DNA of 64,000 nt from an uncultured Spartobacteria bacterium (lineage in GTDB: Bacteria; Verrucomicrobiota; Verrucomicrobiia; Chthoniobacterales; Terrimicrobiaceae), in assembly GCA_937960895.1 (NCBI GenBank), contig CALCJD010000015.1:62001-126000 (forward strand), written 5' to 3'. The position numbers were made by a program, and so were the translations under genes. Below, one piece after another: positions 1 through 7,675 of the stretch; within the stretch, counting starts at the first letter, position 1; every line of letters begins with the position of its first letter. Under the pieces are notes generated by a model, which saw nothing but the letters and a program-made list of their open reading frames with translations, was not told where the DNA came from and searched no databases.

Positions 1-657
1 CGTCGCCTGGGCGGCCGGCTGGGCCGGCGCTTCCGCCTGCGCCTCGGCCTGACGGCGTTCGCTGCGCTTTTCCTCGACGGCCTTCGCGCCGCTCACGACG
101 AGCTTGCGGCCCATGTATTCCTTGTCATGCAGTTCGGCGACGGCGCGCTTGGCCTCGTCCACGGTCTGCATCTGCACAAACGCAAAGCCCTTGGACTTCT
201 GCGTGTGCTTGTTGGCCACGATTTCCACGTTCTGAACCAGGCCCACCCCGCTGAAGAGCTCAAAGAGGTCGCTCTCGGAGGCGTCAAAGGACAGGTTTCC
301 GACGTAGAGACGCGGCGTGGTGACTTCCACGATCTCCGGAGCCCGGAAACCCGAGGGGCGTTCCGTTCGCGCCGGGCGTTCGGCGCGCTGAGGACGCTCG
401 GCACGTTCCTTCTCCTTGCGTTCGCCACGGGGCGGCGTCTCGCGCGGGATGGTTCCGTAACCGTTGGAGCGACTGGCGGCTCCGGCAGGTTTCGCGCCGA
501 AGAAGGCGGCGATTTTCTGCCAGAACGTCAGTTTTTTGGGTGGAGTGGGAGCGGTTTCCTGGCGGTTGGAGCGGGAGCCGCGACGTTGGCGGTCCGGCCG
601 GCGGCCACCCCGCCGGGATGAACGGCGGCCGCTGGATGGTGTGTAGTCTGATGACAT
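1..657 (-). CDS. RRM-type RNA-binding protein with basic N-terminal tail (3' end cut by window)
   Basis: The reverse strand is open from an ATG at 655-657 to base 1 without a stop, giving 219 residues of a longer protein. Residues about 1-115 are low-complexity and rich in Arg, Ser, Pro and Glu. Residues about 117-190 form one RNA recognition motif: RNP2 is LYVGNLSF (about 117-124) and RNP1 is KGFAFVQM (156-163), with the aromatic positions kept. After it the chain turns Glu/Gln/Ala-rich. Small bacterial RRM proteins bind single-stranded RNA and are often cold- or stress-related, but most consist of little more than the RRM, so the long basic tail is unusual. It diverges from the gene starting at 1029. 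RNA binding is well supported; the target and true length are unknown. Confidence 0.85.
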   Translation of the reverse strand, partial: MSSDYTPSSGRRSSRRGGRRPDRQRRGSRSNRQETAPTPPKKLTFWQKIAAFFGAKPAGAASRSNGYGTIPRETPPRGERKEKERAERPQRAERPARTERPSGFRAPEIVEVTTPRLYVGNLSFDASESDLFELFSGVGLVQNVEIVANKHTQKSKGFAFVQMQTVDEAKRAVAELHDKEYMGRKLVVSGAKAVEEKRSERRQAEAQAEAPAQPAAQAT

Positions 658-1028
658 GGTGCGTTGTTTTGTGGGGCAGCGCGCGGAGTCTCCGGGGGCG
701 CCGCCGATGCGTTGGCGCCTCGGGCGGGGCCGATTTTTCCAGCCGGAAGCGTAATGGCCATCCGGTGGAAACCCAATAAGCGGCCATGCAGAAGATCTTC
801 CGCGCTAACAACTTGCAGAAGCGCGCGGCTATTTCTTGGTGCATTCGTTAAACGCCTGAGGCTGGCGTAAGGTCTTCCCATCCGGAGCAATTTGCAAGCG
901 CATTTGCATGGAGGCCGGTCCGTCGCGCCGGATGGCCGGGACGTCGGGGTTCCCCAAAAAAAGCTCGACTCCCGTCCCGAACGCGGAATTTGTGCAACTT
1001 TCCCACGTCTCCGAAAGTTTAATTGGCC
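658..1028. promoter_or_regulatory. Divergent intergenic region between the RRM gene and the secretin-N-like gene
   Basis: This 371-bp stretch separates two divergent starts (657 minus, 1029 plus), so it must hold promoters for both or long leaders. Two copies of TTTGCA lie at 891-896 and 903-908. I find no convincing -35/-10 pair on either strand. Open frames crossing it show no recognisable protein and have poor composition, so I call no gene here. Confidence 0.4.
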
Positions 1029-2249
1029 ATGCTGAACACCCGAACGTTTCTCCTCGCCGGCCTGACGGCGGTCGTCGCCGCCTTTCTGGTCTGGAATTGG
1101 ATTTCCGAATGGGGCTACGTCACCCTGGATGTCCACGACGCCCCCCTCGGCAAGGTCGTGAAATCCATTGAACGTCAGGGAGGCGTCAAAATCGCCACCA
1201 ACGCCGATCCTTCCACGCCGGTGACCATGCTCGTCGAACGCGTACCAGCCCACGAGGCGGTGGAGGTGCTGGCCACGGCCATCGACGCCAATACCCGGCT
1301 CACCTACGTGGCGGCCAAGGATGCCGGCCAAATCAAGGGGGTGCTCAACGCCTTTTCCGCCGGAAACAATCCCGGCGGCTGGGTCGTCTTTTCCGCGTTC
1401 GGCGGCCGCGGTGGCCCTCCGGGCGACGGAAACGCCCCCAATTCCCGTCCGCGCAACCGGAACGCCCAGGAAAACCCGGAGGCGGCCCCCGCCCCCCAAA
1501 CCGCGCAGGGCGGGGATCAACCGCGCGGCGAACGCCGGGGCGGTCAGCGCCAGGCCGGCCCCCAGGGCGGCGGAAACTTCGGAGGCGCCGGCTTCATCGC
1601 CGGCGACGGCCAGATCGATCCGCGCAAAATCGTCTGGAATCCAAGCGACATGCCGGAGAAGACCCTCAAGACGTTCTTCGACCAGGGCGCCCAGAAAACC
1701 GGAGCGCTTTTTGCCCTGCCGGAGGACTGGGACCCCCCGGTCACCAAACTTCCGAAAGCCGGTCTTGTCGGAGAGGTCGCCGCCCGCCTGGTCAGAAACG
1801 CCGGCGGCGCCGTGCAGGAGGTTTTTGTCCTCACCGTCCCGCCTCCCCGCCCCCAACAGGCGGCGCGCCCCGGCAATGAGGACGGCCCGCCGCGGTGGGA
1901 GTTCACCCGCACCGTGTTCACGCCGCAGCGCGGCGGTTCGCGCAATCCCGAATGGGCCGCCGAGCGCAGCCAGGCCCAGCTCGCCGCCCTGCCCAAGGAA
2001 CAACAGGAGGAGGTCCGCAAGCAGATGGAGGAAATGCGCACCTTCTGGGAATCGGTCCGCAACCTGCCCGAGGAGGAACGCCGCGCGAAAATCGAGGAGA
2101 TGATGAACCGTTCCGAGGTGCAGGAACGCATCCAGGAACGCATGAACATCCGCGATTCCCAGACACCACCCAAGAAACGCGAGGAACGGATGCGCCGTTA
2201 TCTGGACCGCAAAAAGCAGATCAAGAACCAGCAGCAGCAGAAATCATGA
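1029..2249 (+). CDS. Membrane-anchored protein with secretin-N/STN-like domain and C-terminal coiled coil
   Basis: The start is taken at the ATG at 1029; an in-frame TTG two codons upstream (1023) is possible. Residues about 5-25 form one hydrophobic segment (signal anchor). Residues about 30-95 have the alternating pattern of the STN/secretin N-terminal fold (VTLDVHDAPLGKVVKSIE, then a strand, then PAHEAVEVLATAI). A Gly/Pro/Arg/Asn-rich linker follows, then a middle domain, and a highly charged helical tail from about 310 that ends in Gln/Lys. The stop overlaps the ATG of the prepilin-like gene by 4 bp, so the two are probably translated together. A role beside pilin or secretion machinery is inferred only from that pairing. 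No full-length family is recognised. Confidence 0.75.
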   Translation: MLNTRTFLLAGLTAVVAAFLVWNWISEWGYVTLDVHDAPLGKVVKSIERQGGVKIATNADPSTPVTMLVERVPAHEAVEVLATAIDANTRLTYVAAKDAGQIKGVLNAFSAGNNPGGWVVFSAFGGRGGPPGDGNAPNSRPRNRNAQENPEAAPAPQTAQGGDQPRGERRGGQRQAGPQGGGNFGGAGFIAGDGQIDPRKIVWNPSDMPEKTLKTFFDQGAQKTGALFALPEDWDPPVTKLPKAGLVGEVAARLVRNAGGAVQEVFVLTVPPPRPQQAARPGNEDGPPRWEFTRTVFTPQRGGSRNPEWAAERSQAQLAALPKEQQEEVRKQMEEMRTFWESVRNLPEEERRAKIEEMMNRSEVQERIQERMNIRDSQTPPKKREERMRRYLDRKKQIKNQQQQKS

Positions 2250-2833
2250 CATCCCCGACGCTTCGCCCCCGCCCGACCGCCCGCGGCTTCACGCTCATCG
2301 AGCTCATCTGCGTCATCGCCATCATCGGCATACTGGCCGCCTTGACCCTCCCGCAATGGAAGCGCATCCAAAGCCGCGCCCAAAGCGTCACCTGCGTCAA
2401 CAATCTCCGGCAGATCGGTGTCGCCGTGCTGAACTACGTCGCGGAAAACAACAACACCTTCCCGATGATCGAGCCCAATCCGAACGACCCGGTCTACGCC
2501 GGATATGAGGACACCGAGGAGGGCCGCGAGGTGCAGATCAAACCCATGCTCGAAGCCCTCGAACCCTACGGCGCCATCGAGGCCGTCCTGAAATGCCCAA
2601 CCGACCTGCGGCACAATCCGTGCTACTTCAACGAATACAAGACCAGCTACCAATGGCGCGTCCTCGTCGATGAAGAAAACGCCACGGCCCCCGCCATTTA
2701 CGGCGGCCGCCGCGGCTATGGAATCCGCATCGTCAAACCGAGCCGCGTGACGCTCTGCACCGACTTCCTCCCCCTTCACGGCGGACGCGCCAACCGCCTC
2801 TATGGCGACGGTCATGTTTCCAAACCGTACTAA
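2246..2833 (+). CDS. Prepilin-like protein (type II secretion/pseudopilin, H-X9-DG type)
   Basis: The 195-residue protein begins with a short basic leader ending in Gly14, followed by FTLIELICVIAIIGILAAL. This is a class III prepilin signal with cleavage G|F and Glu at mature position 5. The N-terminal hydrophobic helix would sit in the membrane before assembly. A globular domain with four cysteines follows, and the C-terminus carries a His then GGRANRLYGDGHVSKPY. That H...DGH tail is characteristic of the large pseudopilin-like families of Verrucomicrobiota, Planctomycetota and Lentisphaerota. The ATG overlaps the stop of the preceding gene (ATGA), and no other pilus or secretion gene is nearby. 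Such proteins are numerous in these phyla and mostly of unknown role. Confidence 0.9.
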   Translation: MTSPTLRPRPTARGFTLIELICVIAIIGILAALTLPQWKRIQSRAQSVTCVNNLRQIGVAVLNYVAENNNTFPMIEPNPNDPVYAGYEDTEEGREVQIKPMLEALEPYGAIEAVLKCPTDLRHNPCYFNEYKTSYQWRVLVDEENATAPAIYGGRRGYGIRIVKPSRVTLCTDFLPLHGGRANRLYGDGHVSKPY

Positions 2834-3071
2834 GATTTTCTGGGGGCAGAACCTGATCAAGGCATCAGGAAAGCTAAGCGTCCGGTTGCATTAGCATTCG
2901 GGGCTTGCTTAGAAAAAATTTCCATGCCTAATCCATTCCCTGATTGACACGTCCTGCCGCGCGGCGGCATTGGAATTCGTGGAGCGCGTAATTTGGAGGG
3001 TTGCGCGCTTCCGGCGGTAGAGCGCTGCCACCGGGATGCCCGGCGGCGCGCTCTACCGCAAATTCCCTCCC
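2834..3071. other. Convergent intergenic region with a long palindrome
   Basis: The region lies between the ends of the prepilin-like gene (plus) and glmS (minus). No coding frame is supported. Its main content is the inverted repeat at 3014-3059, listed separately. An isolated TTGACA at 2944-2949 has no matching -10 element. Confidence 0.5.
3014..3059. terminator. Strong stem-loop between convergent genes, candidate bidirectional terminator or REP-like element
   Basis: Bases 3014-3025 (GCGGTAGAGCGC) are exactly complementary to 3048-3059. Inside, CCGGG at 3031-3035 can pair with CCCGG at 3039-3043, so a long, very stable hairpin forms on either strand. It starts 12 bases beyond the glmS stop, where a terminator would be expected, but neither side has a T-run. 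A factor-dependent terminator or a repeated intergenic palindrome are both possible. Confidence 0.5.
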
Positions 3072-4919
3072 TTATTCCACGGTCACGCTCTTGGCCAGAT
3101 TGCGCGGTTTGTCGACGTCGCAGCCCAGTTCGACGGCGATGTAATAGGCGAGCAGCTGGAGCGGAATGACGGCCAGGATGGGCGTGAGGTATTCGGCGGA
3201 TTTCGGAATGAGAATGACGTCGTCCGCCACCTTTTCGAGGTGGGTGTCCCCCTCGGTGCCGACGGCGATGACCGGTCCCTTGCGGGCCTTGACCTCCTGG
3301 ATGTTGCTAAGGTTCTTTTCGAAAACCGCGTCCTGCGGCGCGATGAAGACGGAGGGGGTTTCCTCGTTCACCAGGGCGATGACGCCGTGTTTCAACTCCG
3401 CGCTCGGGTAGCCGGAGGCGGAGATGTAACTGATTTCCTTGAGCTTCAGCGCGCCTTCGAGGGCGATCGGATAGTTGGCCTGCCGGCCCATGAAGAGGAA
3501 GTTTTTCGCCTGGGCGTATTTTTTGGCGATCCGGGCCACGTGGGCTTCGAGTTCCAGGGTTTTCGCCACAAGGTCCGGAAGCATCTCCAGGTTTTTCAGA
3601 ATCTCCATGCCCTCGGCGTAGGACAGGTAATGGATGCGGCCGAGGAGCAGGCCGAGCAGCGTCATGATTGTCAGCTGCGAGGTGAACGACTTGGTCGCCG
3701 CCACGCCGATCTCGGGCCCGGCATGCATGTAGACCCCGCCGTCGCTTTCCCGCGCGATGGTGCTGGCCACGTTGTTGCAGATGCCGAGGGTGCGATGGCC
3801 CTTGCGCTGGCTCTCGCGCAGGGCGGCGAGGGTGTCGGCGGTTTCGCCGCTCTGGCTGATGACAAACACCAGCGTGTCCCTGGTCATCGGCAGATTGCGG
3901 TAGCGCAGCTCGCTGGCAAACTCGCATTCGACGGGCAGGCGGGCCAGGGACTCGATGAGGTATTCGCCGACCATGGCCGCGTGGAAGGCCGTGCCGCACC
4001 CGCTCAGGACGATGCGTTCGACGGCGCGCAACTCCGCGTTGGTCATGTTCAGCCCGCCAAGTTTGGCCGTGGCCTCGTCATGGGCGAGGCGGCCCCGCAG
4101 GGCATCCCGCACGGTGTTGGGCTGCTCGTGGATTTCCTTGAGCATGTAGTGCTCGTATCTGCCCTTGTCCACGTCCTCGGCGGAGTACTCCACCTTGCTG
4201 ATCTGGAAGGAGGCGTCCGAGCCGGCCAGGGTGGTGATGTCGAATCCGTCCTCGCGCAGGGCGACAATTTCGTAGTCGTTCAGGTACACCGCCTCGCGCG
4301 TGTGGGCCACGATGGCGCTCACATCGCTGGCCAGGAAATGCTCCCCCTTGCCGATTCCCAGGACGAGCGGGCTGCCGCGCCGCGCCCCGACGAGCACCCC
4401 GGGGAGGTCGGCGTGGATCACCGCAATGCCGTAGGTGCCGATCACCTGCCGCAGCGCCTCCCGCACGGCGTCGACCAGGGCGCCCTGGGATTTGTCGTCG
4501 CGGGCGTCAAAGGCGGCCCCGACCAGATGGGCAAGCACCTCGGTATCGGTCTGGGAGTGAAAAACGTGCCCCTTTTCCTCCAGTTGGGCGCGCAGGGTGA
4601 GGTAGTTCTCGATCACGCCGTTGTGGACCAGCGCGAGGCGCCCGCTTTGATCAAAATGCGGGTGGGCGTTGGCGTCGGTCACGCCGCCATGGGTGGCCCA
4701 CCGGGTGTGGCTGATGCCGAGACGGCCGTGCGGGGGGTTTTCGGAAATGACCCTGGCCAGGTCCGCGATGCGTCCCACCGTCTTGCGCACGGCAAGGCCG
4801 TCCCCGTTGAGCAATGCCACCCCCGCCGAGTCATATCCCCGGTACTCGAGCCGGCGCAAACCATCGAGGAGCACGGGAACCGCCTCCGCCCTGCCTATAT
4901 ATCCAACAATGCCACACAT
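3072..4919 (-). CDS. glmS: Glutamine--fructose-6-phosphate aminotransferase (isomerizing)
   Basis: This cytosolic enzyme makes glucosamine-6-phosphate from fructose-6-phosphate and glutamine, the entry step to UDP-GlcNAc for peptidoglycan and for the amino sugars of the downstream locus. The start is fixed by the N-terminal MCGIVGYIG, where Cys2 is the glutaminase nucleophile exposed after Met removal. The glutaminase domain covers about 1-240. The first SIS domain is at about 295-440, with CGTAFHA near 308 and SQSGET at 355-360. A second SIS domain follows, with ELKHG and the typical C-terminal LAKSVTVE. The length of 615 aa is normal. It is divergent from glgC with only 57 bp between the starts. 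No clear Shine-Dalgarno sequence precedes the ATG and no glmS ribozyme is visible. Confidence 0.97.
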   Translation of the reverse strand: MCGIVGYIGRAEAVPVLLDGLRRLEYRGYDSAGVALLNGDGLAVRKTVGRIADLARVISENPPHGRLGISHTRWATHGGVTDANAHPHFDQSGRLALVHNGVIENYLTLRAQLEEKGHVFHSQTDTEVLAHLVGAAFDARDDKSQGALVDAVREALRQVIGTYGIAVIHADLPGVLVGARRGSPLVLGIGKGEHFLASDVSAIVAHTREAVYLNDYEIVALREDGFDITTLAGSDASFQISKVEYSAEDVDKGRYEHYMLKEIHEQPNTVRDALRGRLAHDEATAKLGGLNMTNAELRAVERIVLSGCGTAFHAAMVGEYLIESLARLPVECEFASELRYRNLPMTRDTLVFVISQSGETADTLAALRESQRKGHRTLGICNNVASTIARESDGGVYMHAGPEIGVAATKSFTSQLTIMTLLGLLLGRIHYLSYAEGMEILKNLEMLPDLVAKTLELEAHVARIAKKYAQAKNFLFMGRQANYPIALEGALKLKEISYISASGYPSAELKHGVIALVNEETPSVFIAPQDAVFEKNLSNIQEVKARKGPVIAVGTEGDTHLEKVADDVILIPKSAEYLTPILAVIPLQLLAYYIAVELGCDVDKPRNLAKSVTVE

Positions 4920-4976
4920 GGGATTTTGAATCGTGACAACTGCCATCCGCCCGGGCAAGATGCAAATCCCGTTGCG
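4920..4976. promoter_or_regulatory. Divergent glmS-glgC promoter region
   Basis: These 57 bp separate the ATG of glmS (minus) from the ATG of glgC (plus). Any intergenic promoters must overlap here or lie inside the neighbouring gene. I see no strong sigma-70-type hexamers and no purine-rich Shine-Dalgarno before either start, which would fit leaderless or weak-leader translation. Confidence 0.4.
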
Positions 4977-6272
4977 ATGAGTGCCACTCCCGTGATCCTT
5001 CCCGTCAATCGAACCTTGGCCATCATCATGGGGGGAGGTGCCGGCACGCGCCTCTTCCCGCTCACCAAGGAACGGGCCAAACCCGCCGTTCCCCTCGGCG
5101 GCAAATACCGCCTGGTCGACATCCCGATCAGCAACTGCCTGAACTCCGGCATCCGCAGCATCTACGTGCTCACGCAGTTCAACAGCATGTCGCTGCACCG
5201 GCACATCAACGCGAGCTACAAGTTCGACAACTTCAGTCCGAGCTTCGTCGAGATCCTGGCCGCCCAACAGACGCCCGAGGGATCCAAATGGTACCAGGGC
5301 ACCGCCGACGCCGTGCGCCAGAACATGCGCTACTTCCTCGAGAAGCCGGCCGACTATTACATCATCCTCAGCGGCGACCAGCTCTACCGCATGGACTACC
5401 GCCACATGCTGCGCCAGCACATCGAAAGCGGCAGCGACCTCACCGTGGCGACCATTCCGGTCAACCGCCAGGCCGCCACCGGCTTCGGGTTGATGCACAC
5501 CGACAAGGATAAAAACATCACCAGCTTTGTCGAGAAACCCAAGGAGCCCGAAAAACTGGACAGCCTGCGCATCCCGCCCGACCTGCTGCAATCCCTCGGG
5601 CATCCCGCCGACGCCGACCTCTACCAGGCATCGATGGGCATCTATGTTTTCAACCGCAACGTCCTGCGCGAGTGCCTCGACAACGACTACGTCGACTTCG
5701 GCAAGAATGTCATTCCCGCCGCCATCGAACGCTACAAGGTCAAGGCGTACATCTTCCAGGGCTACTGGGAGGACATCGGAACGATCGGGGCGTTTTTCGA
5801 GGCCAACCTCAACCTCACCGACAACCCGCCGAAATACAGCTTCAACGTGACCGGCGCCCCGGTATACACCCACCCGCGCTTCCTGCCCGCCAGCGTGGTG
5901 CGGTCGGCCCAGATCGACAAATCAATGATCTCCGACGGCTGTGTCATCGAGGAGTCGCGCATCGAACACTGCATCATCGGCATCCGCTCCATCATCCAGC
6001 CCGGAACGACCCTGAAAAACGTCATTCTCATGGGCGCCGACTACTACGAATCGGAACTGCCGGACACCCCGGGGGAACTGCCGCGCATCGGCATCGGACG
6101 CGAGTGCCACATCGAAAATGCCATCATCGACAAGAATGCACGCATCGGCGACAAGGTGGTCATCACCCCGAAGGGCAAGTCGCCCGACACGGACGGGGAC
6201 GGCTACTACGTGCGGGACGGCATCGTGGTGATCCCGAAAAACAGTGTCATTCCGTCGGGAACTTGGATATAG
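4977..6272 (+). CDS. glgC: Glucose-1-phosphate adenylyltransferase (ADP-glucose pyrophosphorylase)
   Basis: The enzyme makes ADP-glucose from ATP and glucose-1-phosphate, the committed step of bacterial glycogen synthesis. The nucleotidyltransferase loop is GGGAGTRLFPLT at 19-30, followed by ERAKPAVPLGGKYRLVDIPI, which is characteristic of GlgC (Lys and Arg for ATP and effector binding). SGDQLYRMDY is the metal/sugar site, FVEKPKEP and YWEDIGTI are conserved sugar-phosphate motifs, and a left-handed beta-helix covers the C-terminus. The 431-aa length is full. The C-terminal SGTWI and its KNSVIPSGT turn resemble the plant/cyanobacterial type more than the E. coli type. No other glycogen gene is in the window. 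Confidence 0.96.
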   Translation: MSATPVILPVNRTLAIIMGGGAGTRLFPLTKERAKPAVPLGGKYRLVDIPISNCLNSGIRSIYVLTQFNSMSLHRHINASYKFDNFSPSFVEILAAQQTPEGSKWYQGTADAVRQNMRYFLEKPADYYIILSGDQLYRMDYRHMLRQHIESGSDLTVATIPVNRQAATGFGLMHTDKDKNITSFVEKPKEPEKLDSLRIPPDLLQSLGHPADADLYQASMGIYVFNRNVLRECLDNDYVDFGKNVIPAAIERYKVKAYIFQGYWEDIGTIGAFFEANLNLTDNPPKYSFNVTGAPVYTHPRFLPASVVRSAQIDKSMISDGCVIEESRIEHCIIGIRSIIQPGTTLKNVILMGADYYESELPDTPGELPRIGIGRECHIENAIIDKNARIGDKVVITPKGKSPDTDGDGYYVRDGIVVIPKNSVIPSGTWI

Positions 6273-6287
6273 CCAACCCCGACGACT

Positions 6288-6863
6288 ATGAGGACCCAAC
6301 TCCGCGCTCTCGCGCTGCTGATTTTTTCGGTGCTGCTGGCCGGGTGCTATTTTGACCACCCGCTCACCGGCTCGCCGTCCGACAACATCAACACCTGGCT
6401 TCTGGGCGTCTGGGAGAGCAAGGATGAGAAGGGCCGCACCCTCCGGGCCGCGGTCATGCCCCTGTCCGGGGACCGCTACACGGTCTGGTTCCGCATCCTG
6501 GGCAAAACCCCGAAGGAGACCAAGGAATGGCGCTTTGAAGCCTGGCCGTCGCGCGTGGGCAACGCCACGTTCCTCTCGCTGCGCTGCGAGCAGTCCGCCG
6601 GGGAGATTCCCGTCGGCGCTTTCGTTTTCCTCCACCCCCAGGTCCTGGACCAGATCCGGGTCATCACCCGCCCGCTCCAGCTCGACTCCGGTCCGGAGGC
6701 CTCCAGCCTGGCTTTGCGCAGGGAAGTGCGCGCCAAACTGAAAGACCGCACCCTCCTGCCGGAAATGGGCCCCGTGTGGACCCGCATCGCGGAGGTCTAT
6801 TGGCGGCCCGGCGACGAGGGAGAGGGGTCGTTTGAGCCCATTCGCTTCCCCGTTCGGGAATAG
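6288..6863 (+). CDS. Hypothetical lipoprotein
   Basis: A 191-aa protein with a classic lipoprotein signal: basic start, hydrophobic stretch LALLIFSVLLAGC, and a lipobox with lipidated Cys at about residue 19. The mature part has alternating beta-strand character with conserved-looking Trp residues (WLLGVWESKDEKG, then RYTVWFRI), recalling small beta-barrel or lipocalin-like lipoproteins. No family is recognised with confidence. It starts 15 bp after glgC and ends 8 bp before the Nudix gene, so the three probably share a transcript. Envelope location is well supported; function is unknown. Confidence 0.75.
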   Translation: MRTQLRALALLIFSVLLAGCYFDHPLTGSPSDNINTWLLGVWESKDEKGRTLRAAVMPLSGDRYTVWFRILGKTPKETKEWRFEAWPSRVGNATFLSLRCEQSAGEIPVGAFVFLHPQVLDQIRVITRPLQLDSGPEASSLALRREVRAKLKDRTLLPEMGPVWTRIAEVYWRPGDEGEGSFEPIRFPVRE

Positions 6864-6871
6864 TCCGTCCC

Positions 6872-7318
6872 ATGCCCGCTCCCGATCCTGCCCGGACCCG
6901 GCGGGCCGCCACGGCGGCCGTCGTCTTTGACTCCGCCGGACGCCTCCTCCTGCACCGGCGCACCGACAACGGTCTGTGGGCCCTGCCCGGGGGAACCATG
7001 GAGGTCGGCGAACGCGCCGACGAATGCATCGTCCGTGAAGTCCGGGAGGAAACCGGCTACGACGTCGAGGTGGTGCGCCTGATCGGCGTTTATTCCGACC
7101 CCGCCCACACCACCATCACCTACCCGGACGGCAACACCGTGGCCTATGTGAGCATCCTTTTCGAATGCCGGCCAATCGGAGGAAAAGCCACCCTGTCCGA
7201 CGAATCGAGTGCCGTCGAGTGGTTCGACCCGCACCATCTGCCGACGCCGTTTTTGCCCGGACACCGCCCACGCGTGCAGGACGCCCTCGCCCACCAGACA
7301 GCGGCGTTTTATCGCTGA
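6872..7318 (+). CDS. Nudix hydrolase
   Basis: A 148-aa protein with a full Nudix box at 41-63 (G-x5-E-x7-REV-x-EE-x-GY), which provides the metal-binding loop-helix-loop that hydrolyses nucleoside diphosphates linked to another moiety. Upstream are the usual strands (TAAVVFDSAGRLLLHRR) and WALPGG. The family clears oxidised or excess nucleotides and nucleotide sugars, or acts on NADH and ADP-ribose; specificity cannot be read from the sequence. It is the last gene of the glgC-lipoprotein-Nudix run and is followed by an AT-rich non-coding stretch. Confidence 0.92.
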   Translation: MPAPDPARTRRAATAAVVFDSAGRLLLHRRTDNGLWALPGGTMEVGERADECIVREVREETGYDVEVVRLIGVYSDPAHTTITYPDGNTVAYVSILFECRPIGGKATLSDESSAVEWFDPHHLPTPFLPGHRPRVQDALAHQTAAFYR

Positions 7319-7460
7319 AAAACGACCTCCGGGAGCGTCAAAAAGAAAATTTTTCGACAGCCATTTTCCTCGAGGGCAGAGACTTGTGGATTTTTAGCCA
7401 AAAATTTTTAAAAAAAACCCTTGCGCCGCGCAAAAAATAAGGCATTCTTATAACCGTTCT

Positions 7461-7513
7461 GGGGGGAACAGCAGGCCGCTGAAGCACTCGTTTCGGCGGC
7501 CTGCAATTTTTTT
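7461..7513 (+). ncRNA. Candidate short RNA (or the tail of the upstream transcript) ending in an intrinsic terminator
   Basis: A TTGCGC at 7421-7426 and a TATAAC at 7449-7454 lie in an AT-rich tract, but their 22-bp spacing is too long for a standard sigma-70 promoter. If TATAAC is used, transcription would begin near 7461 with a G-run and stop after the T-tract at 7513, giving an RNA of about 50 nt. The alternative is that this is simply the end of the glgC-Nudix transcript. Confidence 0.3.
7471..7513 (+). terminator. Rho-independent terminator
   Basis: GCAGGCCGC (7471-7479) is perfectly complementary to 7496-7504. The stem continues inward through T-G wobble and GAAG/TTTC pairing to a 6-base loop (7485-7490), and seven Ts follow at 7507-7513. 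The T-run lies only on the plus-strand 3' side, so it acts on rightward transcripts. It is 150 bases past the Nudix stop. Confidence 0.85.
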
Positions 7514-7675
7514 GCCCTGAAAGCGTCTTCCGAAAGTGGAGACCGCTCGGCGGGATGGGCGGCAATCCGAGGGGGGTCGGCCCAACGGGCCTTCGTGTCA
7601 CAGCCCGGCCGGGGTGTTGCCCGGTGCTTCCGCGTCGTCTGCTTCGAAGCGGGGGCACAGGGCGGGGCCTGCGCT

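Larger units (their letters stand above)
7319..7675. other. Non-coding region with AT-rich tract and intrinsic terminator
   Basis: 357 bp lie between the convergent ends of the Nudix gene (plus) and the small lipoprotein gene (minus). Bases about 7345-7453 are markedly AT-rich compared with the surroundings and end in a -10-like TATAAC at 7449-7454. The hairpin with T-tract at 7471-7513 follows (listed separately). The remainder (7514-7675) is GC-rich with a small GGCCC/GGGCC hairpin at 7579-7591 and no supported gene. Confidence 0.6.

Noticed and set aside
2944..2949. TTGACA as a promoter -35 element
   Set aside because: No -10-like sequence lies 15-19 bases downstream and no plus-strand gene follows.
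3014..3029. tRNA-like D-arm sequence (GCGGTAGAGCGCTGCC)
   Set aside because: No acceptor, anticodon or T-arm can be folded around it, and the sequence is explained by the palindrome.
4920..4976. glmS ribozyme or riboswitch upstream of glmS
   Set aside because: Only 57 bp lie between the divergent starts, too short for the ribozyme, and no pseudoknot core is seen.
3036..6272. Very long plus-strand frame covering the complement of glmS and continuing into glgC
   Set aside because: The part before 4977 is the antisense of glmS and has no family resemblance; glgC alone starts at 4977.
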